Shown here in pieces: positions 50,435-61,093 of a DNA stretch of 64,000 bases. Position numbers and translations under genes: made by a program. Source of the stretch: Phallus indusiatus (Eukaryota > Basidiomycota > Agaricomycetes > Phallales > Phallaceae); the NCBI GenBank assembly GCA_027605045.1, contig JAQFWX010000002.1:2232001-2296000 (forward strand), in the 5' to 3' direction. Position 1 is the stretch's first letter, and each line of letters starts with the position of its first letter. Under the pieces are notes generated by a model that saw only the letters and a program-made list of their open reading frames with translations, did not search any database and was not told where the DNA came from.

Positions 50435-52448
50435 CTACAAGGGAACGTTCACGATGTCATAAGTATGTACGGTCTGGGATAAACCGACTCTCTGGTTGCC
50501 TGTGTCGTAAACGGAGTAGAAACGTTGTCTATTTGATAATAAGTCCAACAAACTTGTGAAAAGAGTCTGAGCGAATAAATGAACGTACAGAAACGTTTGT
50601 CCATTGATGAAGTCGAGACCTTCGCCACTCGGTGATCCTGAGCTGCTGACAATAAGATAGATACCATCTGGATCACCGCCAATTGCACTATTCAAATGCT
50701 GCGGCCAAGCTTGTGCATCCGCAGTTAATTCAAAGATTGTCTAAAAAACGTTTGAGAAGCCCGTTATAATGTATAATTTAGCACTTACATCACCGATTTG
50801 GAAGAGAAGAGGTTCGAGAGTCAGGAATTGTTCCCGTGACAACTTTAACAAACCGGTGGCATCATCCATAGTTGCGCCCGTAGCCTTCTGATACGCAGCA
50901 AAAGCGTCAGAGGCAAGAAGAGTAAGCGTGGTTCCCGTATCTAAAAAAAAGTTTAGTCCACTCCGTAATAAGATATGCAACAATTCTCTATTTCTCACCG
51001 ACGATACCAGCGCTCTGAGGCAGAATCGGTTGGTCGGGGAAGCTGACACAAAATTATGTGAGGAAATAAAAAATCTACGATTAACCGCGCTTAGTGCTTA
51101 CCTCACAGTCTGATTGATTCCCCAGTATTGCGAAGCAGGAGACGTCGAGGTGATAGGCGTGTAGAATATATCAAAACCAATGGTCTCGTCGATACCCCCA
51201 AAGTTGAGCTCGCCAGTTCCGGCGGGATTAGTATTGTCGCCGATAGTGGGTTGAAAGAAAACGCTGACCAAGTTATTTTCTATAAGACCTACACATAGTT
51301 TTAATAATATAATAAATTTTTGAGTGAAATAATCAAACCTTGCTCGAAAAGACTCTACAATTGAATGAAATGGGTACATGAACCTCGCCAGTGATATCTA
51401 ATTATAGAAAACTCACATCAACCACGGTCGGAACACTGTCCACATCTTGAACTGTGCCTTGAGTCAAATTGACCGGTCCTTATTGATCGCAAAAAACGTT
51501 GAGTTACGAATTGATCTCAGTTATTCGAAAGGCAACGCTTCACCTATGCCTAAAATGCCGTTTACATCTACGCGAAGATGAGTTGAGGTAGATGAAGAAG
51601 TCGAGAATCAAACTTACCATTAAACCCACTGGAAGTGGAAGCAACCCCAATGCTTTGATTGAAAACAAGATCGGAGCTAAATGTGAGCTGATCATAAACT
51701 ACAAAGTTCATGAATAGCGGTTAAAGGAAGCTCAGGGACATCTGGTACGTACATTCCGTTCCCGACTAGAGCTGATATTATGTCAACAGTCATTTTAACG
51801 AAAAATAGGCTCACAAAAGAACCGGAACCGTAGGTTACACTCTATAAGACAGGTTAACTGTTATCATAACACTGTTACTCGAAACATCTTACTCACAACT
51901 TGCTTTCCTGTATCCAAAGACGTCGACGTATGTTCATACGGTGCGTTCGCCCCGACCCACGTGTTTGAGGACCCTCTAGATGATATTTCGATTAATAAGC
52001 CGATGATGATAACCGAGCAACATGAACGTACGTATCGACGATAAGATTATAATTGGTGGGAGGAGAACCAACGCCGACAGAAATCGTGTAAGTCACCTTG
52101 TGTGGGAAGTTAAATGCATTAAGACTCAAAATGAGGTAGAAGCAACCCACTGCTTTATTTGTGACGGGAACGTCTTCTCTTGTTTTCAATTTGTCGATGG
52201 GTTTTTGTGCATTTTCTATCAAGGAACGGACGCGGGCACGATCAGCCTGATTCCCAATAGAGTCAGTGAACACGAATGGCGAGAAGCAAACGATCAGAAG
52301 TAAGAACCTCAGCGATATTGAGACCAGAGTTTGTATTAAAGTGAGTGGTAATTGGTACACTAATCGTGCCGGAGGCAGATCGCCTGTAGGCTGGAGTTGC
52401 TAATCCCAGGACTAACGGCAGTATCAACGCGATGGAGAAGACGAGCAT
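50435..52448 (-). CDS. Secreted pepsin-like aspartic protease (A1 family), copy 1
   Basis: Fifteen exons splice to 410 residues; exon lengths from the ATG are 141, 96, 65, 79, 27, 13, 81, 24, 62, 16, 187, 44, 152, 152 and 94. A signal peptide MLVFSIALILPLVLGLA is followed by a propeptide-like stretch. Both catalytic Asp motifs are intact: DTGSSNTWVGA at 100-110 (its codons split by an intron) and DTGTTLTLLA from 279. Between them lie VTYGSGSF followed by SGTEF, which forms the flap (YGSGSFSGT), and GELNFGGID. By family it is an acid endopeptidase acting outside the cell. It is in tandem with a second copy (53845-55866) and upstream of GH7, suggesting a nutrition or interaction role. Odd points: 14 introns in 2 kb, including a 13-base and a 16-base exon. 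The divisible length and matching introns in copy 2 support the model. Confidence 0.92.
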
Positions 52449-52514
52449 TGCGACTGATAATTGTCTGAAACAAGAGTGGGACAATGTCTGTCTTGCCTCA
52501 CCCTTAGTGACCAT

Positions 52515-52524
52515 ATATTTTATA
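52515..52524 (-). promoter_or_regulatory. TATA-like box of aspartic protease copy 1
   Basis: TATAAAATAT on the minus strand, about 65 bases upstream of the ATG at 52448. The other protease has a similar box (TATAAATA) at the same place. Confidence 0.45.
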
Positions 52525-53212
52525 CATACCCACACATACAAATGTCCGCCAACTCGCTTAGAGAAAGGCTAAGATTCTGAATAAGCGACGAACACTATTG
52601 CCATTATAAAGTTTAAATGGCTATTCAAGTGAATAAATTGCGCTAAGGTAGCGCCTTAAGCAGTTTAATGCAAGATTGATATCTAGTCATATCTCAACAG
52701 ATCAATAAAATGTAGAAGGATGAAGACGGGCAAAAAAGACGTAATCAAATCGGTCAAATCTAGGTTGCGAGATTGACCGACACCAACGCAGTTAATGTGA
52801 GAGATTAATTCAATGAATAACTGCAGTCTGTTCAAATCAAGTAGCATGTTTTTCGGTCTGATTGTCGGAGGGAACACGCCAGAAGCAATATGGTGAATTA
52901 GTGAACAATGGAATACCGTTAACACCAGACGAGAAACCAGACTAGAATGTGTGATATGGCTGTGAACATGGTAGTTTGTAGTAGTTTAACAAAATGAAGT
53001 TCATAAGTCAATGTGTACATACTACACAAGTTTGGCGAGTCACTGCAAGCAGAATCCCTGCGAATAGCCTGACGCTGCCTGAGGTTCATATCGTTCAAGC
53101 TGCATGAGACTCGAACCCTAGTCAAAAACGCGACCAAAGACATGAATCATTCGGAAAACAGTTCACTTTTACCGATAATCACCAATGAGATCTCCGCCAT
53201 TCTTACATTTAT
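52525..53212. other. Spacer between protease copy 1 and the GH7 relic
   Basis: No gene seen. 52560-53110 parallels 55985-56460, including ATATCTCAAC.GAT.AATAAAATG and AAAGACGTAATCAAA, so it is the duplicated intergenic spacer between protease and cellulase. Confidence 0.6.
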
Positions 53213-53395
53213 TCAGTAGCATTGGCTGTAATAAAGATTCAGGATCAGGGTGTGGCGCCGGTGTATGAGAAGCTGCGTAAGTGGTCGCCTTCACCACTAC
53301 AGAAAATGGTTATTCAGAGTTCCTCACTTCTAAAAGATACTATTAATCGCTTACCATTGTTCCTGCGTTTAAGTAGGAGGGTTACTATGTAGTGG
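53213..53395 (-). pseudogene. Relic of a GH7 gene 3' end (CBM1 tail)
   Basis: The minus strand parallels the last exon and last intron of the GH7 gene at 56555-56720. It shows an equivalent of CAACCC/ACCCTCC...CAAACGC, then the intron-like stretch, then CGACCACTT.CGC, and finally ACAGCCAATGCTACTGA against ACAGTCAATGCTACTGA. Small indels shift the CBM1 frame, so it is dead. Similarity stops near 53395; the rest of the cellulase is absent. It sits upstream of protease copy 1 exactly where GH7 sits upstream of protease copy 2. Confidence 0.8.
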
Positions 53396-53844
53396 AAGTT
53401 CGCGCCATGGTTTTGAGATATGTAATAGGCCCGGCAGTTGCGACTATACTCCGACTCGAACTCCGCAGCTTTACGGGCATGTGCCGGACTGAGTGGAAGT
53501 TGGTGAACTCCGATCCGGTAATTCACACCACTCGAACCGAGTACCGAAATCATTAACTCGATAATTAATCTAAATTTGATCCATTCCGATCAGGAAGTCA
53601 AGTGGATTCATGAAATAATTGAAAGCTTGAGTAAATAGCTGTAGAAGATCACGCATTAATCTTCGGACGACCACATAGACATGGAGTGGAAACAAAGTGG
53701 AAAGAGAAAAACGGACGGTCATGTATAAGAAACATGCTATTCGAGCTTGCAATATTCAAGAATGAGAGGTAAGAAGGATACTGGCACGTCAAATTTAGAA
53801 GTACATACAGTAGATATGAAAGAGCAAAGTTGGATTTTACATAT
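53396..53844. other. Junction of the tandem duplication, no gene
   Basis: 53396-53560 matches nothing else that I can see in the window. From 53570 on, the sequence matches the downstream flank of protease copy 1 (50011 onwards). The duplication breakpoint therefore lies near 53395-53570. Confidence 0.5.
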
Positions 53845-55866
53845 CTACAAAGGAACATTCACAATATCATAAGTATGTGCGGTCTGGGATAACCCGACTC
53901 TCTGTTTTTCTGTGTCGTAAACGGAGTAGAAACGTTGTCTATTTGGTGATAAAGATAAAGTTTAACAGTCTTGTGGAAAGAGTCTGAGTAAACAAATGAA
54001 CGTACAAAAACGCTTGTCCATTGATGAAGTCGAGTCCTCGACCACTAAGCCTTCCTAGATCACCGACAATAAGATAGGTACCATTTGTATCACCGCCAAT
54101 CGCGCGATTCAAGTGCTGTGGCCAAGCTTGTGCATCCGCAGTTAATTCAAAGATTGTCTAAAGACGTTTGAGAAGCGCGTTATAATGTATAATTTAGCAC
54201 TTACATCACCGATTTGGAAGAGAAGAGGCTCAAGAGTCAGGAATTGTTCTCGTGTCACTTTTAAAAAACCTGTGGTACTATCTAGAGTTGCACCTGTAGC
54301 CTTCTGATATGCAGCAAAAGCGTCAGAGGCAAGAAGAAAAAGTGTGGATCCAGTATCTGAAAGAAGGTTTAATTCAATGAAGATATGCAAACAAGTCTCC
54401 TTTTCTTACCGACGATACCAGCGCTCTGAGATAGGATTGTTTGGCCGGCGAAGCTAACACAAATCATGTGAGTAAAAAACGAGTAACCGCACCTACTGCT
54501 TACCTCACAGTCTGATCGATTCCCCAATATTTCGAAGCAGGAAACGTCGAAGTAATGGGCGTGTAGGATATATCGAAACCAATGGTCTTGTCGACACCCC
54601 CAAAGTTGAGCTCGCCGGTTCCTTCGGGATTATTGTTGCCGATAGTGGGTTGAAAGAAAACGCTGACCAAGTTATCTTGTATAAGACCTTAATATACTTC
54701 AGTAGTGTAGTAAACGTCAAGTGAAATGATCAAACCTTGCCCGAAGAGATTCTACAATGGAGTACATGAGCTTTGCAAGTGATATATGATTATGGGAAAC
54801 TGACATCAACAACGGTCGGAATTGTGCCCACTCCTTGAACTTTGTTTTGGGTCAAATCGACCGGTCCTTAATTAATTGCAAAGACGTTGAGCTACGAACC
54901 GATCTCGGTTAATGGTAATCACTTCACCTATACCGAGAATGCCGTCTACGCCTACATGAATATGGGTTCAGTCAGTCTGAGGTAAATGAAAGATCCAAAC
55001 AAACTTACCCGAAAACCCTTTGGAAGTAGAAGCAACGCCAATGCTTTGGTTGAAAACAATATCGGGGCTAAAAGTGAGCTGGTCATTATCTACAGAAACC
55101 ATGAGCAGTGATAAACCTGAACAAGTTTAAGAATGGGACTTCAATTAAGTAGCCATACATTCTGTTCCCGACTATGGCTATGTCAATATCAGCAGACATC
55201 TCAGCAAAAGAAAAAGCTCACGAAAGAACCGGATCCGTAGTTAACTGTCTATAAAGCAGATTAATTGATACCACTACACAAACCAAATACATCTTACTAC
55301 TGTATTCCCGGTATTTGAAGATGTCGATGTAGGTACATACGGTTTGCCTGCCCCGACCCACGTGTTCGAGGATCCCCTTCACAACGTTTAATTCAATAAA
55401 AATTGATGATGATTGAGCATGGTGAACATACGTATCGACGATAAGATCATAATTAGTGGGCGGAGAACCAACACCGACTGAAATGGTGTATGACACCTTG
55501 CGTGGAAATTTGAATGCACGAAGAGACAAAATGAGATTGAGAGCAATCTGGACTCACTATTTCATCCGCGACGGGCACGTCTTTTGACTCTTGCCTTGAT
55601 TCCAATTGGTGAATGGGTTCTTGCGCATTTTCTATCAAGGAACGGACACGCGCACGATCGACCTGATTTTGAACATACGTTCAGCGAACACGAATGGGGG
55701 GAAGCAAACAATCAAGAGTAAGAACCTCAGCAATGTTGAGACCAGAGTTCGTATTGAAGCGAGTGGAAATCGGCACACTAATTGTGCCGGCGGCAGATCG
55801 TCTGTGGGGCGAGGTTGCCAATCCCAAGACTGACGGCAATATCAGCGCGATGGAGAAGACGAGCAT
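53845..55866 (-). CDS. Secreted pepsin-like aspartic protease (A1 family), copy 2
   Basis: Same exon pattern as copy 1, from ATG at 55866 to a stop at 53845. The signal peptide MLVFSIALILPSVLGLA is followed by a propeptide with the shared SGLNIAE end of exon 1. Catalytic motif 1 is DTGSSNTWVGAG (the intron before GGATCC uses an AAG acceptor near 55375), and motif 2 is DTGSTLFLLASD near 54340-54360. YGSGSF plus SGTE forms the flap, and GELNFGGVD is present. No stop or frameshift was found while splicing by analogy with copy 1, though I did not tally every exon length. It differs from copy 1 at scattered residues (e.g. GKPYVPTSTSSNTGN against NAPYEHTSTSLDTGK), so the copies may differ in specificity. 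Expected role: extracellular acid endopeptidase. It lies about 690 bases downstream of the GH7 stop, in the same direction. Confidence 0.9.
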
Positions 55867-55943
55867 TGCGACTATCAATGATCTGAAACGGGGTGGGACA
55901 ATGTCTGTCTCTCCTCGCCAGTCTCACCCTTGGTGAGCATTGC

Positions 55944-55951
55944 ATATTTAT
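55944..55951 (-). promoter_or_regulatory. TATA-like box of aspartic protease copy 2
   Basis: TATAAATA on the minus strand about 80 bases before the ATG at 55866; position conserved with copy 1. Confidence 0.45.
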
Positions 55952-56554
55952 AGATGCCCACACATACAATGTCCGCGAAGCTTCAGCTCGCTTAGGAAAA
56001 GGCTAAGATTCTGAATAAGCCACGAACGTTTTTGCTATTATAAAGTTTGAATGGTTAATTAAGTGAATAAATTGCGGTAAGGCGGCGTCTGAAGCAAGAT
56101 TAATATCTAATCATATCTCAACGGATAAATAAAATGTAGAAGGATGAAGAAGACGGACAGAAAAGACGTAATCAAACAGTCAATTCCATGCTTTGACCAA
56201 TGCAATTAATGTGACATATCAGTAAAACGAATAGTCGCATTCTGTTCGAATTGAGTACTTGTTTTTCGGTCTGATTGTCGGACGGGACATGCCAGAAGCA
56301 CTATCATTGACACCATACGAGAATGTAATATGTTTGCGAGTGTGAAAATTTGCGGTGGCTTAACATCCATGTTCGTCAGTTAATGTGCACAAAGTTTGGC
56401 GAGTCGCAGCAAGCAGGAGCCTTACGGAACAGTTCGGCATGAGACACTCGCGTTCAAAAGTGCAACCAAAAACATCGTATATGAATGAATCATTTAAAAA
56501 ACAAATTTTTTTTACCAAAAAAAGTAAAGAGATCACCGCCGTTCTGACATTTGC
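55952..56554. other. Spacer between protease copy 2 and GH7
   Basis: No gene seen. This is the duplicated counterpart of 52525-53212. Confidence 0.55.
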
Positions 56555-58198
56555 TCAGTAGCATTGACTGTAATATGGGTTCGAGACGTGACAGGTGTAT
56601 GGAGACGCGCAAGTGGTCGGTCCAGTGTATCCCTGACCACCACTACGGATAATTGTTAGAGCTTTATCATTTCTTAAAGATAATCTAATCATCTTACCAT
56701 TGACCCCATTGCGTTTGAGTGGGAGGGTTGCTAGTAGTGGGAGGGGTGCTTCCGGGGGGAGTAGAGGTCGTGGTGGGTGTGTAGGTCGAGCCGATATCAC
56801 CGAAGCGAATGTTGGAGTAAGTGACAGACGCAGACGCATTACTGACTTCGATAACAGAAGGAACACCGGAGGTGGTGGAACAGGTGCCACGGGCGACACC
56901 AGGCTGGGTTGCTGGAGAGGTCGTGGGATAGTCACTATCGAGCCAAAGCATGTTGACGGCGTAGTCGTCCCAAATACTCAAAACGAGAACCATCCCCGTG
57001 TTGAAAGCAGCACCCATGTTCGTAAGTCCACCGTTGTTCTGGAAGCTAGTTGTGTCGTTAAAGGCGGTCTTTTGCGCATTGCAATAAGCGGTGGTGACGG
57101 AGTCGTATGCCTCCATGCCCGGAATGTTGACTTTGGAGTTCTGGATAACGACTCCGTTCTGGACATACAATCGTCTGATCTCGCTCAGTGCTCCGGAAGA
57201 AGTGTTGGTGCTCGTCAAGAACTGGGTTACGACGGTGAACTTCTGAGTCGTGTCGACGATTTCATGCGGGCCGTAGAACGATTGATTGCCCATACGGAAA
57301 GAGTTGAAATCGCAGCCGTCCGGGTCGCAAAGACTTCCGTATCGGTTGGTGGTTCCACACTGGGTGCCAGTGCACATCGTTTGCCCCTGGACGGAACATG
57401 GGTGCGGGGTGTAAGCCGAAGATATGGAGTTGGCTTCCCAGACATCCATCTCATTACAGCATGTTCCAGCGTTGCCGTTTCCAGCGTTAGAATCACTAGC
57501 TGAAGCAGTCCATCCCTCGACGTTAGCCTACGAGGGGTTTAATCAAAAACTGGTTTGAAGATAACAGAAGACATTGAACGCACAATTCCGTTAATGAACT
57601 TGATGTCCGTGGGACATTGAGAGTCGCAATAACCAGTACCATATTTAGCACCAGCTTTGTTGGTGGGGTATTTGGAAAGACCACCGTCGGCATCCATCTG
57701 TGAGAAGTAGAGGGCGCCGTTCAAACCGCAAGGGAGGTTGGAGACATCGACGTCAAAGGTGAATTCCTGGTTGAGAACTTTGAACTCCTCATAGTTGGTA
57801 TCGTCAGAAGCCATGAGATAGACACGAGAACCAACATTCTTTTGTTGACTGTTGGTCACGAAGTCGAGAGTGAGCGCGTTACCGCTAGTCGTGATACCGT
57901 AAGTTCCTTGATAGTCAGCACCATCTAAGGCGCAGTTTTTAGCGCAGGTGGTACCATCTGGACAGATGGTAGCGTTCCATGTGTTGCCGGTGTAGCAGTT
58001 GGTGTAACCGGAAGTCGTATGGAGCCAACGCCAGTTCGCATCTAGCACGACGGTGCCTTGTTGAGTGGTGCATCCGCCTGAAGCCGTACATTTCTCCCAG
58101 GTGAGCTTAGGGTGAACCTCAGCTGTCTGAGTGCCTACTTGCTGAGCATAAGAGATGGATAAGAGTGAGAAAAGATAAAGAGCTGCTTTTTGAAACAT
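56555..58198 (-). CDS. GH7 cellobiohydrolase (reducing-end acting) with C-terminal CBM1
   Basis: Three exons (57584-58198, 56698-57527, 56555-56642) splice to 510 residues, a usual length for CBM1-bearing family 7 cellobiohydrolases. A signal peptide [18 protein letters not shown] precedes [16 protein letters not shown], the typical mature start. The catalytic motif [14 protein letters not shown] gives E231, D233 and E236 (nucleophile, assistant and acid/base in the family). A Ser/Thr/Pro linker (about 453-477) leads to a CBM1 from residue 479, [15 protein letters not shown], ending NPYYSQCY; an intron lies inside the CBM1. The enzyme acts outside the cell, releasing cellobiose processively from crystalline cellulose. 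It lies in the same direction as two secreted proteases, with a dead CBM1 copy between them. Loop details separating cellobiohydrolase from endoglucanase were not fully checked, but the length and sequence fit cellobiohydrolase I. Confidence 0.96.
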
Positions 58199-58281
58199 GA
58201 CTTTGGGGCTTTGGCACGAGGCTCTTCCGCTGCAAGCTATCGCAAGGCTTGTTGCTGAAAAATTGAACGCAAAAGGTAGGC

Positions 58282-58290
58282 CATTTTATA
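58282..58290 (-). promoter_or_regulatory. TATA box of the GH7 gene
   Basis: TATAAAATG on the minus strand, about 85 bases upstream of the ATG at 58198. Confidence 0.5.
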
Positions 58291-60079
58291 GTGAGAATCA
58301 GGATATTCCATTTTTTTGAAAAGGTCGAAATGCGAGTTACGAGGCAAATGTCTGCTGAATAGTCGCGTTGCGAATGTCTTTGAGGGAACCTCTTCGGATC
58401 GCTGACGGAAGCGTTACAAGCTTGGCAGTCACACGAACCAGACCTAGTGACCTCCTGCTCGACCTCACGCCCAGTTTTGAAGCTTGTTGTAAATTCGCAA
58501 AAACTATATTGACAACCGATAAATCAGCGGTATTAACTTAGGCATGTCATATGAATCCTCTTACCATCCTATTACTAGGGGGAATCTAAGGATTTTCGAG
58601 CACGTCTGGTTTTTCACTCAAGTTGGGATAGTCAATCTTACCTATATTTTTCGACTCAGACCGGAAAACATGGGGTTTACTTTGTTGAAATCGGAGAAAT
58701 AATGTCTCACTTTTCCATCGCTTATCGATTTTCAGGCTGGCTGGTAAGCATGAAGCGATTTTTGTTCGTACACATGACGCGTCAAAAATTCAAATATCAA
58801 ACAGCCCCACGACAATCTCGTGAATCCCACAAGCTACTTCGGAATCACTCCCGGAATAATCATCCAAAGAGTGCCATGGATTTTCACTTGGGTGCTGATA
58901 GCGCTAAGCTAGTGATGGTGTGTCTCCGGATGCCAAGACTACGCACGTCCGCTGTAACATGATAAAACCTATTAGGACTACGGAAAATTTTTTCTGTATC
59001 CCACATTTACTGTCACACTGAACTTCGGTTTAATCATACCCAGATCATCATTCGGAGTAGTCTCGAATTTTTCGCTCAAACTGGTTGACTTGCTGAAATT
59101 TTCCTTCTTACATGTATCGTCCATTCGCTGAACATAGTATGAAGGTTTTCATAATTTCAAGTTTACTTGTATAGTGCTTAAACGCGGGTAGTAAGGTCCA
59201 TGGCACGACGTCTCACATCCCTGTATACCGCGTCCTACAACCAACAGAATCCAGATTTGATATATATACATCTATGCATTCAAACTCATTTTAGTTTTCT
59301 TTTCACCAGACGCTCGGACAGGTGCGCATGCGCCAAGATGTGCCTCGATGTTTTACTTCGAGGTCCGAAGATCATTACAAGCTCCCGAGGTTGCACTAGA
59401 CGACCATTTTTATTGGAACCGAAGCTCTCTTCGGCGTACCTAGACCTTTGACCAATAGTAACTATTAAGACTATCCTTGATCCCGTGGTTCATTGAAGGT
59501 TCAATCGAGGTTACGGGTGGACCGAAACTTGTTGACTATCGGTCCGTCTTTTCTTTTCTTTCGAAACATATAATAATCAATACCGTTCGGATTAATAGAA
59601 TCTAAGGATAGTGAAAAGAGCGGACTCTGGTACATACCTCTGAATTTCTGGTTGTTCGTCGTATTTCATGGTTGTTCATGAGACTCTATTAGTATCAATC
59701 TAAATATCATCAAGCCCGTATCAATAAATATCGTATACGTCATGGTTTAATTCACAGTGGAATCTGTGGGCGCGAGAGTTCTCGGAAGCAAGACTTTACA
59801 TATTGATGTACGGCCGGGAACGGCAGAATCTTGACATGGTATTTGACCAGCCTGGATGCGGACTGGGACTTCCCCGATCAGCGCCACAATTTCAGCATCT
59901 TCCAGTACACGACAACGTTGTAGATTTATGAAGACTCAGCATTCGTGTATTCGGTAAGAATTTTGTTAGTACATTACAGGTTACGGACATTACTAATTGA
60001 TTCAACAAGAATAATATTTCGGTAACGGCAATTCAAGAAATTCAATTTGAAGCAGAGAAGAAAGGGCTAAAAAAGCTCT
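58291..60079. other. Intergenic, GH7 upstream region; no gene seen
   Basis: Plus-strand frames at 58702-58962 and 59200-59451 have no recognisable features or splice support. The region probably holds the GH7 control region on its left side; I could not assign factor sites with confidence. Confidence 0.45.
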
Positions 60080-61013
60080 TTACTTGGGGATGTGAGAAGT
60101 CGTTCCGGGGCATAAGGTCACAGTTACGGTTGACGCTTTGCAAGTCGTAACAATATTATTGGCTGGCTTGCCTCCATTTGAACCTGTGAGGTAACAAAAA
60201 TCAGATCCTGTGGATTTCCCAACGGGTAATGGAACGTTTACCATCATTATCGGGGAATGCGTAGGCATTGGGACAGTTGTTGAAGAAAAAGTCACTGTGA
60301 GGGCCAGCGAATTTGTTACCGGGGCATCCTCCTCCACTAGCAGGCAATGCACCACCGGAACATGCCGCTGCGGAAGCGCAACATCCACTAAAGCATGAAC
60401 CACCAGGTCCTGTCACAGGCTAAACATGCACGACAGTTATTCGACTTGCTTTCAGTTCATAATGAAATAATAAAATCTTACGCAGCCTGACGGAAGGGTA
60501 CATGCGAAGTCTTCGCAGCCAGCTATCTCCATGCCGACGTTATAGCCATAAATCAAACTGATATCGTATGTAACAGATCCTGGGACGGCGGCCTAGCATA
60601 ATGAATTTGTTGAGTAACTGTTGCGGGAGAGCTCCCAGGTTTGGGACTTACAAAGTTGACTTCAGCTCTCGAGAATGGTGTTTTGCCATCCCAAGTCGGG
60701 CCGCCAGTAGTGCAAGTACTACCACTGGAGTCACAGCCCGTTCCTAAAGAAAATGACTCAATAAATGCGCATTCAAAGAGTAAAAGGAAGCCTCCAACTA
60801 CTTGCCTACGTTAATAGCACCGTTCCAATTGGAACTGATGCCCATATTCTTGGTTGCGCCAGCAGCGAGCGTCACGTCATTAGCAATGGTGCCAGAGCTG
60901 CTCACGGTGTTGAGGAAGACACTTTGGCTGCATTTATTGACGACGTTGAGTGTCTGAGCAGATACTATGGTAGCAAGAGCAGAGATGAGCGTGAAGTTGA
61001 ATAGACGGGTCAT
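60080..61013 (-). CDS. Secreted thaumatin-like protein, copy 1
   Basis: Five exons (60806-61013, 60652-60743, 60482-60592, 60242-60419, 60080-60183) splice to 230 residues. A 19-residue signal peptide (MTRLFNFTLISALATIVSA) precedes QTLNVVNKC. Family marks are GGPTWDGKTPFSRAEVNF, SVTYDISLIYGYNVGMEI (the thaumatin DxSxxxGxNxP-like strand) and CSGGALPASGGGCPG; 14 cysteines in the mature part fit the multi-disulphide fold. Fungal thaumatin-like proteins are extracellular and often bind or cut beta-1,3-glucan in cell walls, but the activity of this one is not shown by sequence. Intron 1 uses a GC donor (GCAAGT) rather than GT, and the same is true in the neighbour at 63117. A TATATAAG box lies about 75 bases upstream. 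Confidence 0.93.
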
Positions 61014-61085
61014 TTTATGTAGACAAGTTGGGGGGTAGTACAGAGAGAATCTGCGATGGTGAAGGGAAAAGGTGAAGTAACCCCT

Positions 61086-61093
61086 CTTATATA
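61086..61093 (-). promoter_or_regulatory. TATA box of thaumatin-like gene copy 1
   Basis: TATATAAG on the minus strand, about 75 bases upstream of the ATG at 61013. Confidence 0.55.

Noticed and set aside
53103..53120. GGGTTCGAGTCTC on the minus strand, resembling a tRNA B box
   Set aside because: No matching acceptor stem, T-stem or A box nearby; the duplicate spacer does not keep it.
53314..53553. Minus-strand frame of 79 codons reaching into the GH7 relic
   Set aside because: It spans the duplication junction, and its last part reads the relic in the wrong frame; no independent support.
56700..57503. Plus-strand open frame of 267 codons
   Set aside because: It is antisense to the main GH7 exon, whose protein is unmistakable.
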